A DNA stretch of 64,000 nt from Halobaculum rubrum (GTDB lineage Archaea > Halobacteriota > Halobacteria > Halobacteriales > Haloferacaceae). Numbering within the stretch: the stretch's first letter is position 1; every line of letters begins with the position of its first letter. Shown piece by piece: positions 44,929 to 54,703 of the stretch. A program made the position numbers and the translations under genes. A model generated the notes under the pieces. It was not told where the DNA came from. It saw nothing but the letters and a program-made list of their open reading frames with translations, and did not search any database. Where the stretch lies: the NCBI RefSeq assembly GCF_019880225.1, contig NZ_CP082284.1, positions 1,984,001 to 2,048,000 on the forward strand, written 5' to 3'.

Positions 44929-45090
44929 TCAGGTACGTGGACCGAGAAGTACGGACGCCGCCGCGGCGGGTGGTACCGCCAAGCGGCACGGGAGACAGTT
45001 CCGTTCCAGTTCGCTCTCGACGTGCGGCCCGGCGGTCACCGGGCCAGTGGGCCGGTGACCGCCTCCGCCCGTGCATGTCGCGTTCGTCAT
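44929..45090 (-). CDS. possible small protein with CXXC motif
   Basis: A 53-residue open frame starts at ATG 45090 and contains NCLPCRLAV. Third-position GC is high, as in real genes, but no promoter is obvious, and a strong hairpin (45031-45063) overlaps the frame. It lies in the 505-bp gap between arsR and ileS. It could be a real microprotein or a chance frame. Confidence 0.25.
   Translation of the reverse strand: MTNATCTGGGGHRPTGPVTAGPHVESELERNCLPCRLAVPPAAAASVLLGPRT
45031..45063. repeat. 12-bp perfect stem-loop between arsR and ileS
   Basis: GGCGGTCACCGG (45031-45042) and CCGGTGACCGCC (45052-45063) are perfectly complementary around the 9-nt loop GCCAGTGGG. It is the longest perfect hairpin in the core part and lies in the intergenic gap 44831-45336. 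Confidence 0.85.
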
Positions 45091-45182
45091 ACAGTGTGGT
45101 CGCTCCGCTCGCGTGTCGAGTTCGTCGTCCGAATCGTCGTGGACGAGTCCGAAACTCTGTGAGCGACACAGGACCGCTCCGT

Positions 45183-45334
45183 TCACGAGACCTGCGGTCT
45201 CGTGAGCGCACAAATCGCGCAGCGGTTTGTGAACGCCGTGGTCCGTCGTCTCGCTCCGCTCGACGACGCGCTCTTCTTGGGCGGAGCGGCGCGGGACCGC
45301 TCCGCCGACCGCCCGAGCCGACTCCGTCGGCTCG
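45183..45334 (-). repeat. hairpin array 3 downstream of ileS
   Basis: Hairpins are 45183-45205 (TCACGAGACC, loop TGC), 45209-45231 (CACAAATCGC, loop GCA, one wobble), 45244-45268 (CGTCGTC around the core TCGCTCCGCTC), 45280-45306 (GGCGGAGCGG, 7-nt loop) and 45314-45334 (CGAGCCGAC, loop TCC). The last ends 2 bases from the ileS stop codon, so the array forms the 3' untranslated region of ileS. It lacks the conserved linkers of arrays 1 and 2. Confidence 0.8.
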
Positions 45335-45336
45335 CG

Positions 45337-48300
45337 TCAGTCGTCGGCGGGCGTCTCCGCCTCGACACGTGCGACCCCGATGGTGACGGCGACCCCCTCG
45401 ACGCTCCACTCCTCGACGAGGTCGAAGTCGGCGTCCTCGTCGGCTCCGGCGGCTTCGCCGCCTTCGGGACGCGAAGCGCCCTCCACGAACGCGTCGGCGC
45501 GCGTCTCCTCGGCGACGTACTCGCGGTGGTCGTCGACGAAGCCGGCGACGCGGTCGTCGGCCACGTCCAGCGAGACGCGGATGCGCTCGTCGACGTCGAG
45601 GTCGAGTTCCTTGCGCATCTCCTGGATCCGACGGACCACGTCGCGGGCGTACCCCTCGGACTCGACGTCCTCGGTGAGTTCCGTGTCGACGTAGACGGTT
45701 CCGGCGTCGAACTCGGCGCTGACGACGCCCTCGGGCGCCTGCGAGTGGAAGGTGACCATGTCGTCGTCCAACTCGTACGTCTCGCCGTCGACCTCGACAG
45801 CGAGGCGACCGGTGGCCTCCAGGTCGGCGCGGGTCGCGCCTCGGATGGCGGCCATGACCTCCTGGGCGTCGCCGCCGAAGGCGGGACCCAGCTTCGACAT
45901 CTCGGGCTCGGCCACCTCGACGAGTTCGCCGTAGGAGTCGACCACCTCGACCGACCGGCTGTTGACACGGTCGGCGAGCAGGTCCCGGAGGTTCGACACC
46001 GACTCGCGGGCCGACTCGTCGTCGAGAGCGACGACGACGCGCGTGACGGGCCAGCGGAGCTTTCGCTCGGCGCGCTGGCGGGCGTTCGCGGCCGCCTCCT
46101 CCACACCGCGGAGGACGGACATGTCCGTCTCCAGCTGTTCGTCGCGGAGGTCGTCGTCGATTTCGGGGGACGCGAGCTGGTGGACCGTCGTCGCCTCGCC
46201 GTCGAGATGCTGGTACATCCGCTCGGTGAGGTACGGCGCGTACGGCGCCAGGAGTCGGGTGACCTCGCCGAGCACGGTCGCCATCGTGTCGTAGGCGGCG
46301 CGCTTGGAGGCGCTGTCCTCGTCCTCCCACATGCGCTCGCGGATCGCCTTCACGTAGAAGCGCGACACGTCCCGCGTCACGAACTCCAGCAGGGCGTTCA
46401 GCGCATCGTCGACTTCGTAGTCGTCCCACGCTGCGTCCATCTCGGCTTTGACCGTCTGCAGGCGCGAGAGCACCCACTCGTCGACGACCGTCAGATCCGC
46501 GCCGTGTACGTCGGGGTCGGCCGGGTCGTACCCGTCCAGCTCCATGTACGGGAGCGGGAAGCGGAACACGTTCCACAGGATGTTGAGCGTCGACTGCATC
46601 TCGTGGAGGCCGTCCCACTCGAACGCGAGGTTCTTCTCCTGTTGCTCGTGGCTCAGGAGGTAACAGCGGAGCGGGTCGCGGCCGGCGGCGTCGATCGCCT
46701 CCTCGGGCTCGACGATGTTGCCCTTGGACTTGGACATCTTCGAGCCGTCGCCCATCGTGGTGAAACCGTGCATCAGCACCTCGTCGTACGGCGACTCGCC
46801 GAGGGCCGCCGTGCCCATGCCCAGCTGCGACCAGAACCACCCCCGGGTCTGGTCGTGCGCCTCGATGATGAGGTCCGCGGGCCACAGCTCCTCGAAGTCC
46901 GCCTCGTCGCTCGGGTAGCCGATGGTGCCGAGGCTGGCGACCGAGGAGTCGAACCACACGTCGAACACGTCCGGCACGCGCTCGTAGGTGGTCCCGCCCT
47001 CGGTGATCGTCAGGTCGTCGACCGAGGGCCGGTGGAGGTCGATGGATTCGGGATCGATCTCCTGATCGACGCGCTCGGCGAGCTCCTCGCGCGTGGCGAC
47101 GACGATCAAGTCCTCGGCGTCGTACGTCTCGGCGTCCTCGGGCACCCAGATCGGGAGGGGGATCCCCCAGTAGCGCTGCCGGGAGACGTTCCAGTCGGGC
47201 GCCTCCTCGACGAAGTTGCGGAAGCGGCCCTCGCGGGCGGAGTGTGGGTGCCACTCGGCGTCGTCGATGTTGTCGAGGAGCTCGTCTTTGATCTCGGTGA
47301 TCCGGATGAACCACTGGTCGGTCGCGAGGAAGACGATGGGCGTGTCACACCGCCAGCAGTGACCGTAGCTGTGTTCGTGAGTTTCCGACGCAAGCAGCAG
47401 GCCATTCGCGTCGAGGTCCGCGATGATGTCGTCGTTGGCGTCGCGGACGAACTCCCCGGCGTACTTGCCGCCCGCCTCGGTGTAGACGCCGTCGCCGCCG
47501 ACGGGGCAGAACGACTCTAGGCCGAGTTCCTCGCCGCGCTCGAAGTCCTCCTGCCCGTGGCCGGGCGCGGAGTGGACCAGTCCGGTGCGGTCGGCCTCGA
47601 CGTAGTCGGCGGTGTACACCTCGCCGGAGCCCTCGAAGCTCGGATGCTCGGGCACCTCCTCGGCGAGCGGGTGGTCGTACGCCCAGCCGACCAGCTCCTC
47701 GCCCGAGTGCTCGGCGACGACCTCGTAGTCGTCGTAGCGACCGCGCGAGAGGGCGTCCTCGACGGTCGACTCCGCGAGGAACAGGGTCTCGGTCTCGCCG
47801 TCTCTGGTCGCCTCGACCTCCTGATAGGTCAGGTCGGCGCCGACGGCGATGAACGTGTTCGCGGGGATGGTCCACGGCGTCGTCGTCCAGATGACGAGGT
47901 GACCGTCGCGGTCGCGGAGGGGGAACTTCACGTAGATCGAGGGCGACTCGACCTCCTCGTACTCGACCTCGTTATTGGCGATGGCGGTCTCACACCGCGG
48001 ACACTGCGAGATGGAGCGCTTGCCCTGCTCGACGAGGCCGCGGTCGTGGACCCGCGAGAGCGCCCACCAGGCGGACTCCATGTACTCCGGCTGGATGGTC
48101 TGGTACGGATCGTCCCAGTCCATCCAGGCGCCGATGGACTGGAAGTCCTCGTCCATGTTCTCGCGGTTGCGGACGGCGAACTCCCGACACTCCTCGATGA
48201 AGTTCTCCATGCCGAACTCCTCGATGTCCCGCTTGGTGTCGAAGCCGAGTTCCTGCTCGACTTTCGTCTCGATGGGGAGCCCGTGCATGTCGTAGCCGGG

Positions 48301-48549
48301 GCGGTCGGTCACGTCGTGGCCGGTCATCCGCTTGTGGCGGATGACGGCGTCCTTGAGGGTCTTGTTCCAGGCCGTCCCCAGGTGCATCTGGCCGGTCGTG
48401 TACGGCGGGCCGTCGACGAAGAAGAACGAGGGGTCGTCGGCGTGTGCCTCCTTCGTCACCTCGTAGGCGTCCGTCTCGTCCCAGCGCTCGGAGACGGCGG
48501 CCTCCACCGCCTCCGGCGTGTACTGGTCCGAGATGTCGCTGTCGTCCAT
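45337..48549 (-). CDS. ileS: isoleucyl-tRNA synthetase
   Basis: The 1070-residue class Ia synthetase charges tRNA(Ile). The HIGH-type motif is in PPYTTGQMHLGTAWNK, the KMSKS motif reads MSKSKGNIVEPEEA, and an editing domain lies between them. The C-terminal anticodon-binding and zinc-lacking tail ends in the acidic haloarchaeal style. Length is right. The start ATG 48549 is taken at MDDSDISDQYTPEAVE; the open frame upstream has 19 more codons without coding character. Confidence 0.97.
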   Translation of the reverse strand: MDDSDISDQYTPEAVEAAVSERWDETDAYEVTKEAHADDPSFFFVDGPPYTTGQMHLGTAWNKTLKDAVIRHKRMTGHDVTDRPGYDMHGLPIETKVEQELGFDTKRDIEEFGMENFIEECREFAVRNRENMDEDFQSIGAWMDWDDPYQTIQPEYMESAWWALSRVHDRGLVEQGKRSISQCPRCETAIANNEVEYEEVESPSIYVKFPLRDRDGHLVIWTTTPWTIPANTFIAVGADLTYQEVEATRDGETETLFLAESTVEDALSRGRYDDYEVVAEHSGEELVGWAYDHPLAEEVPEHPSFEGSGEVYTADYVEADRTGLVHSAPGHGQEDFERGEELGLESFCPVGGDGVYTEAGGKYAGEFVRDANDDIIADLDANGLLLASETHEHSYGHCWRCDTPIVFLATDQWFIRITEIKDELLDNIDDAEWHPHSAREGRFRNFVEEAPDWNVSRQRYWGIPLPIWVPEDAETYDAEDLIVVATREELAERVDQEIDPESIDLHRPSVDDLTITEGGTTYERVPDVFDVWFDSSVASLGTIGYPSDEADFEELWPADLIIEAHDQTRGWFWSQLGMGTAALGESPYDEVLMHGFTTMGDGSKMSKSKGNIVEPEEAIDAAGRDPLRCYLLSHEQQEKNLAFEWDGLHEMQSTLNILWNVFRFPLPYMELDGYDPADPDVHGADLTVVDEWVLSRLQTVKAEMDAAWDDYEVDDALNALLEFVTRDVSRFYVKAIRERMWEDEDSASKRAAYDTMATVLGEVTRLLAPYAPYLTERMYQHLDGEATTVHQLASPEIDDDLRDEQLETDMSVLRGVEEAAANARQRAERKLRWPVTRVVVALDDESARESVSNLRDLLADRVNSRSVEVVDSYGELVEVAEPEMSKLGPAFGGDAQEVMAAIRGATRADLEATGRLAVEVDGETYELDDDMVTFHSQAPEGVVSAEFDAGTVYVDTELTEDVESEGYARDVVRRIQEMRKELDLDVDERIRVSLDVADDRVAGFVDDHREYVAEETRADAFVEGASRPEGGEAAGADEDADFDLVEEWSVEGVAVTIGVARVEAETPADD

Positions 48550-48711
48550 GCTCGGTGTGAACCGGCGGGAGGTTATCAACTCGGTGGTCCACCGTCGCGA
48601 GTTCACAGGGAGTCGCGCGGATCTGCTCGCGCCGGTCCGTTCGACGCGTCGCTCTCATCGCTGAGAACCGCGGCGGTGCGTTCATACGGTCGCCACGCAA
48701 ACCGCCGTCCT

Positions 48712-49338
48712 ATGAGCGACGCCGACGACGCGGAGGAACCCGACGAGGAGCGACCGGTTCGGGACGTCGTCCGCGTCGACGGGCCGGACTCGAGCGAGGA
48801 GGCCGAGGGCGACGGGGAGCCGCCCGTCGGTCGCGACGGCGTGATGGACCCCGACGAGCTCGATATCCGCGGTCACGACGGCGTCGACGAGACCGACGAC
48901 GGGCGATACGTCATCTCCACCGGCGGGGAGACCCACGGGAACCACGACGAGGCGGCCGACAGCGTCGCCGAGGACGCGACCGGTTCCTCGGGGACCGCCG
49001 ATTTCGTCGGCGACGGGGCCAGCACGGACGGGTGGGCCGACGCGGGTGACACCGCGCGTGACACGTCGGCCACGTCAGCCGCGTCCGCGAACCGCGACGC
49101 CGACGGCGACCCGCTGGACGCCGTCGCCGCGGAGTTGGACGCGATCTCGGCGTCGCACGGCTTCGCGCTCGCGGTCGCCGCGGGCGGGGAGACGGACTCC
49201 CTGCGCGTCGCCTCGGGCGAGCCGACGGACTCGCTGGCGACGGCGCTGCGGTGGTACGCCCGCCGCGTCAACCCCGACGTGCCGGCCGAGGAGACGATCC
49301 GCGAGCTGCTGGCTGCGTCGGACTTGGACCTCGGGTAG
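48712..49338 (+). CDS. acidic hypothetical protein with C-terminal conserved domain
   Basis: The 208-residue protein is Asp/Glu-rich for its first 140 residues (low complexity, likely disordered). It ends in a short folded domain of about 65 residues, from AAELDAISASHGFALAVAAGGE to AEETIRELLAASDLDLG. The family is not known to me by function. ATG 48712 follows the divergent ileS start by 162 bp. Confidence 0.75.
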   Translation: MSDADDAEEPDEERPVRDVVRVDGPDSSEEAEGDGEPPVGRDGVMDPDELDIRGHDGVDETDDGRYVISTGGETHGNHDEAADSVAEDATGSSGTADFVGDGASTDGWADAGDTARDTSATSAASANRDADGDPLDAVAAELDAISASHGFALAVAAGGETDSLRVASGEPTDSLATALRWYARRVNPDVPAEETIRELLAASDLDLG

Positions 49339-49484
49339 CTCGGTCCGTTGGGAGTCATCGTTGCCGAGTCGACGGGCTCGCGGTCGGCGAACGGCCGTGG
49401 GGTCTCCGCCGTCTCGTCACGCTCGTGGTCCGGTTCCGGTTCGACCCCCCCGACGTTTATGCGGACCCCGACCGTACTGAACGT

Positions 49485-49904
49485 ATGATCGAACGCGTCC
49501 TCGTTCCGATGGACGAATCCGAGACGGCCGAACGAGCGCTCCGACACGCGCTCGAGGCCCATCCGAGGGCGGAGATCATCGTCCTCCACGTCGTGGGCGA
49601 ACCGTCCGGGATGATGGGCGCGGCGGCGGGCCTGGCCCTGGAGGAGGACGCCGAGCAGGCGGGAGAGGAGGCCGCGGACGACCTCTTCTCGCGGGCCGAA
49701 GAGATCGCCGCGGAGTACGACGCGACGGTCGGGACCGAGGTGGGGTGGGGGAGCCCGGCCAAGGAGATCGTCAGGCTCGCCGAGGGGGTCGACCTGCTCG
49801 TGATCGGCGCTCACACGGGCGGCGTGGCCCAGCGGCTGTTCGTCGGCAACATCGCGAGGAGCATCGTCCAGAACTCGCCGGTCCCGGTAACGGTCGTACA
49901 CTAA
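49485..49904 (+). CDS. universal stress protein UspA family
   Basis: The 139-residue Usp starts MIERVLVPMDESETAERAL and ends with GAHTGGVAQRLFVGNIARSIV. The nucleotide motif is partly altered (GAHTGG, then GN in place of GS), so ATP binding is uncertain. A TTTAT element at 49456-49460 lies about 27 nt before ATG 49485, giving a leaderless transcript. Confidence 0.9.
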   Translation: MIERVLVPMDESETAERALRHALEAHPRAEIIVLHVVGEPSGMMGAAAGLALEEDAEQAGEEAADDLFSRAEEIAAEYDATVGTEVGWGSPAKEIVRLAEGVDLLVIGAHTGGVAQRLFVGNIARSIVQNSPVPVTVVH

Positions 49905-50029
49905 CGGGCCGTCCGGGGAGCCGACGGACACGCCGACGACCCGACTGCTCGGAGTGCGACCCGGCGGAGCGAACGCCCCAGAGGGCGGACGTGGAAAGCC
50001 GTAAGCCCCCGCCCTCCGAAGCCGGTGGC

Positions 50030-52342
50030 ATGAGCGACGACGAGGAGGTCGCGCTGACGGTCCGCGGCGCGGCCAAGCGCGACGCCGGGCGCGGCATTGC
50101 GCGCCTGTCCGACGCGACGATGAGCGAACTCGGGGTGCTCTCGGGCGAGACGGTCGTCATCGCCGGCGACCGCGAGACCGCCGCGAAGGTGTGGCCCGCC
50201 GGTACCGGCGCCGAGGACGGGGAGATCCTCGTCGACGGCGAGACGCGCGCCAACGCCGGCGCGAAGATCGGCGAGCGCGTCCGCGTGCACAAGGAGCGCG
50301 TCGGCGAGGCCGACGCCGTCACACTCATCGCGCCCGCCGCGCTCGACGGCGTCGACATCGACGGCGACACCCTCGCGCGCGCGGTGAAGCGTGACCTCGA
50401 CGGCCGTCCCGTCAGTGCCGGCGAGCAGGTTCGGATCCCGCACCTCGGCGGCAACGTGTTCGTCGTCGAGGCCACGACCCCCGACGGGCCCGTCCGGATC
50501 CACGACGGAACCCGCGTCGCCGTCGAGCGAGGCGAGACCGGCGGAGACGCAGCGGGTGCCGAGGACGGGAGCGACAGCGGAGGCGTGACCGCCTCCTCGT
50601 CCGGGACGGGCGCGTCCGTCGACCTGCCCACTCGCGATCGACGGGCGGGCGAGGGAAGCGGACGACCCGCCGAGCACGGATCCGACGGTGCTTCGCCGTC
50701 CGGTACCGCCGATACCGACGGTCCCGCGGCGTCGATGCCGCCCGCCGGCGGCGTCACCTACGAGGACATCGGCGGGCTCGACGAGGAACTCGACCTCGTG
50801 CGCGAGACGATCGAGCTCCCGCTGTCGGAGCCGGAGGTGTTCGCCCGCCTCGGCATCGACCCGCCGAAGGGCGTGCTCCTCCACGGCCCGCCGGGCACCG
50901 GCAAGACGCTGATCGCGAAGGCCGTCGCCAACGAGGTCGACGCTTGGTTCAAGACGGTCTCCGGCCCGGAGATCACGTCGAAGTACAAAGGCGAGAGCGA
51001 GGAGAAGCTCCGGGAGATCTTCGCGGAGGCGAACGAGTCGGCGCCCAGCATCGTCTTCTTCGACGAGATCGACTCCATCGCCGGGCAGCGCGACGACGGC
51101 GGCGACATGGAGAATCGGATCGTCGGCCAACTGCTCTCGCTGATGGACGGCCTCGACGCCCGCGAGGACGTGATCGTCATCGGCGCCACGAACCGTGTCG
51201 ACTCGCTCGATCCCGCGCTGCGCCGCGGCGGGCGCTTCGACCGCGAGATCGAGATCGGCGTCCCGGGCGAGGCCGGCCGCCGCGAGATCCTGGAGGTGCA
51301 CACCCGCCGGATGCCCCTCGCCGACGACGTAGATATCGACCGTCTCGCCGCCCGGACGTACGGCTTCGTCGGCGCAGACGTCGACTCGCTGACGACCGAG
51401 GCCGCGCTGACGGCGCTGCGTCGCGCGCGCCACGAGGACAGCGAGGTCGACCTCGCGACGGTGGAGGTGACCCGCGCGGACTTCGAGTCGGCGCTCGCGG
51501 CGGTCGAGCCGTCCGCGATGCGCGAGTACGTCGCCGAACAGCCCGACACCACCTTCGACGACGTGGGCGGGCTGACGGAGGCGAAGAAGACGCTCGAACG
51601 CGCGGTCACGTGGCCGCTCACCTACGCGCCGCTGTTCGACGCCGCCGGCGCCGACCCGCCGACCGGCGTGCTGCTGTACGGTCCGCCCGGAACCGGGAAG
51701 ACGCTGCTCGCCCGTGCCATCGCCGGCGAGTCGGAGGTGAACTTCATCGAGGTCGCCGGCCCGGAGCTGCTCGACCGCTACGTCGGCGAGTCCGAGAAGG
51801 CCGTTCGCGAGGTGTTCGAGCGCGCCCGCCAGGCGGCGCCCAGTATCGTCTTCTTCGACGAGATCGACGCCATCGCGACGGACCGCGACGGGATGGGCGA
51901 CTCCTCGGGCGTCGGCGAACGCGTCGTGTCGCAACTGCTCACCGAGTTGGACCGCGCCAGCGGCAACCCGAACCTCGCGGTGATCGCGGCGACGAACCGC
52001 CGGGAGGCGCTCGACGACGCGCTCGTGCGCCCCGGCCGGCTGGAGAGCCACGTCGAGGTGCCCCTGCCGGACGTGGCGGGGCGCCGGAAGATCCTCGCGG
52101 TTCACACCGAGCGCACGCCGCTGGCGGACGACGTGAATCTGGAGGACGTGGCCGACCACACCGAGGGGTACTCGGGGGCGGAACTCACCGCGGTCGTCCG
52201 GGAGGCGACGATGCGGGCGGTCGAGCGCGTCGCCGACGAGTTCGGCGAGGAGGCGAACGACCACGCCGACGCGCTGTCGGTGACGATGAGCGACTTCGAG
52301 GCGGCGATGGAGCGGGTCGCGCCGCCCGAGTCACAGGAGTGA
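50030..52342 (+). CDS. cdc48: CDC48 family AAA+ ATPase
   Basis: The 770-residue double AAA ATPase unfolds proteins for the proteasome or for disassembly. The N-terminal double-psi barrel and four-stranded domain span about 1-160; D1 and D2 each carry Walker A GPPGTGKT and Walker B IVFFDEID (FFDEID). Between the N domain and D1 lies a low-complexity linker of about 70 Gly/Ser/Asp-rich residues. The final GTGA overlaps the start of the PIN-like gene. Haloarchaea have several CDC48 paralogues; this length is slightly above the usual. Confidence 0.95.
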   Translation: MSDDEEVALTVRGAAKRDAGRGIARLSDATMSELGVLSGETVVIAGDRETAAKVWPAGTGAEDGEILVDGETRANAGAKIGERVRVHKERVGEADAVTLIAPAALDGVDIDGDTLARAVKRDLDGRPVSAGEQVRIPHLGGNVFVVEATTPDGPVRIHDGTRVAVERGETGGDAAGAEDGSDSGGVTASSSGTGASVDLPTRDRRAGEGSGRPAEHGSDGASPSGTADTDGPAASMPPAGGVTYEDIGGLDEELDLVRETIELPLSEPEVFARLGIDPPKGVLLHGPPGTGKTLIAKAVANEVDAWFKTVSGPEITSKYKGESEEKLREIFAEANESAPSIVFFDEIDSIAGQRDDGGDMENRIVGQLLSLMDGLDAREDVIVIGATNRVDSLDPALRRGGRFDREIEIGVPGEAGRREILEVHTRRMPLADDVDIDRLAARTYGFVGADVDSLTTEAALTALRRARHEDSEVDLATVEVTRADFESALAAVEPSAMREYVAEQPDTTFDDVGGLTEAKKTLERAVTWPLTYAPLFDAAGADPPTGVLLYGPPGTGKTLLARAIAGESEVNFIEVAGPELLDRYVGESEKAVREVFERARQAAPSIVFFDEIDAIATDRDGMGDSSGVGERVVSQLLTELDRASGNPNLAVIAATNRREALDDALVRPGRLESHVEVPLPDVAGRRKILAVHTERTPLADDVNLEDVADHTEGYSGAELTAVVREATMRAVERVADEFGEEANDHADALSVTMSDFEAAMERVAPPESQE

Positions 52343-52695
52343 AAGCGGGAGATCCGTCGGGAGAGTTATTCGATGAGGACACCGAGAAGCAGTTCGCACG
52401 GCTCTGCGAGCGCGACGGTCACGATGTCGAGCGCGTCGTCGACGTGCCGGAGCTGGGCGACGGCGCGAAGGACCCCGATGTTCGTGCCTACGCCCGTCGC
52501 GAGAACCGGATCATCGTCTACCACGACGACGACCATACCCAAGTTCCGATCGACGAGCACGTCGGCGTGTTCCTCATCCCCGAGCAACTGCTCTCGTCGT
52601 TCGACCACTTTCGCATCCTCTCGGCAGTCTGTGAGTCGTATCCGAACCGTGGTAGTCTCCAGCCAGTCGCCTATCTGACTGAGAATTGGCTGTAG
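52339..52695 (+). CDS. PIN-like (DUF5615-type) putative nuclease protein
   Basis: The 118-residue protein reads ELFDEDTEKQFARLCERDGHDVERV near the N terminus and YARRENRIIVYHDDDHTQV in the middle. This acid pattern (DED, then HDDD) is that of the PIN-like DUF5615/Mut7-C superfamily, members of which act as RNase toxins. GTG 52339 overlaps the cdc48 stop, so it would be co-translated with cdc48. No antitoxin gene is adjacent. Function is inferred from the fold only; it may mark the edge of the accessory region. Confidence 0.65.
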   Translation: MKAGDPSGELFDEDTEKQFARLCERDGHDVERVVDVPELGDGAKDPDVRAYARRENRIIVYHDDDHTQVPIDEHVGVFLIPEQLLSSFDHFRILSAVCESYPNRGSLQPVAYLTENWL

Positions 52696-52708
52696 TAGGC
52701 CCTGTTCC

Positions 52709-52792
52709 CTACTGACCCGTCGCGATAAACTCCTCCCGCGACAGCCCCGGCGGCAGGGACACTATCGCGCCGGTCGGTACGTGGACGACCAC
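52709..52792 (-). pseudogene. possible remnant coding sequence at the element edge
   Basis: A minus-strand frame from GTG 52792 to stop 52709 encodes 27 residues (VHVPTGAIVSLPPGLSREEF) with protein-like composition and codon use. A TATAAAGA sequence about 45 nt upstream could be its promoter. It may be a truncated gene end or a tiny gene. The stretch 52696-52968 otherwise shows no tRNA or clear attachment site. Confidence 0.3.
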
Positions 52793-52968
52793 CGTCCCCC
52801 GATCGACTGAAAACGCGGTGAGGGGGCGGGGTGTTCTTTATACCGAACGTACCCCAGTCTCCGGGTTAGGGTGAAGTCGCACAGGAAGTGGGGTCGGAGG
52901 GCTAGGTCTATTCGACCGATTCGCGGTCCCGTGGACGGATCTGATGCTTTTGTACTCGTCAGGGAACA

Positions 52969-54057
52969 TCACTCGTTCACCTCCGCGTCGTCGTCGCTGT
53001 CGATGTCGAGATCTCGCGTGAACTCCTCGCGCCGACGCATCTGGCGCTCGCCGCTGGCCTTGTCGTAGAACCTCTCGATCACCTTCGAGGTCGCGTTCAC
53101 CCGCTCGGCGACGTGTTCAAGCGGGACCCCGCGGTTCAACTGCCACGTGATCGACCCTGACCGGATCTGGTGAGGCGACCGCGACGAGGGACACTTACTC
53201 GCGTGGTTTCGTTTGCGGTACTTGCACGTCTCGCGGTCTTCCCCGTGCGGACAGGACGTGTGTAAACACGGCTGAGTCGCGAAGTAACTCCAGACCCGCA
53301 ATGTCGAGTCACTCGGCCGGCCCTGCCGGCAGGACAACAACGGTTCCCGACCGTGGTCGTCACGTTTGTCGACGCGCTCGCGAGTCAAGTAGAAATCGAG
53401 CACATCGGCGACCGTCTCGGAGATCCGCACGACGCGCTCACCCTCGGTCTTGTTTTTCAGCGGCGTGTCCGACTGGGGCCGGTGGACGAACGACAGCGTC
53501 GCACCGTCGTCGAGCCGCTCGTAGTCGCGGAGATCGAGCCCACGGATACCACCCATCCGAGCACCCGTGTTCCAAGCGATCTCGAGGAACGTGTGCCAAT
53601 CCGTCCCGCGATATGCCGGCGAGTCGCGGAAAAACGATAGCGACGCCGTCGCGTCGGCCGGTGCGAGCAGCGTATCACTCGTTTCGTCGGCCCTGTCAAG
53701 GGATGGGATGTTGACCGATTCCGCCAGCTGTTCGTCGACAGCCTCGATTCCGACGAGGTACTCGACCAGTTGGTTGATCGCAACCATCAGTCCCTTCAGC
53801 GTCGTCGGGGCCACATCCTGTGCGCGCTGAGCGCGGGCGCGGTCGATCGCCAGCCCCGACAGGTCGTCGACGGTCTCGATCCCCTGTTCGTCACACCAAG
53901 CGATGAACCACCGCAACCGGTCACGGTAGTCGTACACCGTCTTCTCGCTCACATCGATAGCCTTCGCCTCGAGGAACAGCTCTGTCGCGTGAGCGACGCT
54001 GAGATCGGACGGGTCGTCCGGCATATCCCCGAATCCGCCGTCAGAAGGCGCTCGCAT
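52969..54057 (-). CDS. tyrosine recombinase/integrase
   Basis: The 362-residue integrase has a SAM-like core-binding domain (about 20-110) and a C-terminal catalytic domain with Arg in WNTGARMGGIRGL, HQIR as the HxxR box (PHQIRSGSI), and the nucleophile Tyr in IERFYDKAS. It carries a Cys-rich insertion (CLHTSCPHGEDRETCKYRKRN, parts CLHTSC and ETCKYR) before the HxxR motif, seen in haloarchaeal integrases. It should integrate the element at the left end of the 52.7-58.5-kb region. A second start at MPDDPSDL is possible. Its start overlaps the end of the upstream zinc-finger gene. Confidence 0.92.
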   Translation of the reverse strand: MRAPSDGGFGDMPDDPSDLSVAHATELFLEAKAIDVSEKTVYDYRDRLRWFIAWCDEQGIETVDDLSGLAIDRARAQRAQDVAPTTLKGLMVAINQLVEYLVGIEAVDEQLAESVNIPSLDRADETSDTLLAPADATASLSFFRDSPAYRGTDWHTFLEIAWNTGARMGGIRGLDLRDYERLDDGATLSFVHRPQSDTPLKNKTEGERVVRISETVADVLDFYLTRERVDKRDDHGREPLLSCRQGRPSDSTLRVWSYFATQPCLHTSCPHGEDRETCKYRKRNHASKCPSSRSPHQIRSGSITWQLNRGVPLEHVAERVNATSKVIERFYDKASGERQMRRREEFTRDLDIDSDDDAEVNE

Positions 54058-54344
54058 TACAACTCACCTCGCTCGTGCTGGCTGTCCGAGCCGGCAGTTC
54101 CGGGCGTCACACCCTCGTAGTTCGGGTCGACCGACTCGGGTCGGTGTGGACACCGGTCGTCGATCGGGGCACGCTGGCGACCGATGCGGAGGTGCCCGTA
54201 CTCCGTGCCGTCGTCCCCGACCGAGATCGGCTTGCGACAGATACGACAGCGGAGATTTCCCTTCCGAGCAGGAGGCATCGGTTCGGTCACCAAGTGATCC
54301 GGGATCGCGACGGGGTCCGTGAGGCGGCGTTGTGTCGTACTCAC
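54057..54344 (-). CDS. small zinc-finger protein of the element operon
   Basis: The 95-residue protein begins at GTG 54344 and has LRCRICRKPI followed later by DDRCPHRPE, a likely four-ligand Zn site. It overlaps its neighbours by GTGA and TAATG junctions, so it is translated together with the integrase. Similar small CXXC proteins are common in haloarchaeal viruses and plasmids. Function unknown. Confidence 0.7.
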   Translation of the reverse strand: MSTTQRRLTDPVAIPDHLVTEPMPPARKGNLRCRICRKPISVGDDGTEYGHLRIGRQRAPIDDRCPHRPESVDPNYEGVTPGTAGSDSQHERGEL

Positions 54345-54703
54345 CGCTGATCACCGTCCTCGTGGCGCGGCAGCACGTACGCGGAGTGTCCCGTCGTCTC
54401 GCGGTGGCTCTTCACCTTCGTCTCGGCGGCGGGTTCGCCGCGGAACCCACCGAGGCGACCGCACGCGTCGTCGCACCAGGCAACGTACTCGACTTCGTCC
54501 AGGTCGGGCTCGCCGCCGTCAGCGACGAGGCGCTCGCTTCTCGCACGACATCCCTTCACCGCCGCGATCTCGGCACTCACGTCGCGGAACCACTCCTCCG
54601 CGAACGCGACGTCGCCCGACGAGTCGATCTCGAGGGACAGCTCGAACGCACGCCGGGCGGCAGCGCGCTCCTCGCGGAGCTCCTCGAGGTCGCGTTCAAG
54701 CAC
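54341..54703 (-). CDS. hypothetical protein of the element operon
   Basis: The 120-residue protein starts at GTG 54703 and is helical and charged (LERDLEELREERAAARRAFE), with AWCDDACGRLGG as the only Cys motif. It overlaps the genes on both sides, pointing to coupled translation. Not recognised. Confidence 0.65.
   Translation of the reverse strand: MLERDLEELREERAAARRAFELSLEIDSSGDVAFAEEWFRDVSAEIAAVKGCRARSERLVADGGEPDLDEVEYVAWCDDACGRLGGFRGEPAAETKVKSHRETTGHSAYVLPRHEDGDQR

Noticed and set aside
44426-47314. 962-residue minus-strand frame overlapping ileS and arsR
   Set aside because: Only the last 134 residues are ArsR; the rest is an out-of-frame shadow of ileS rich in Arg.
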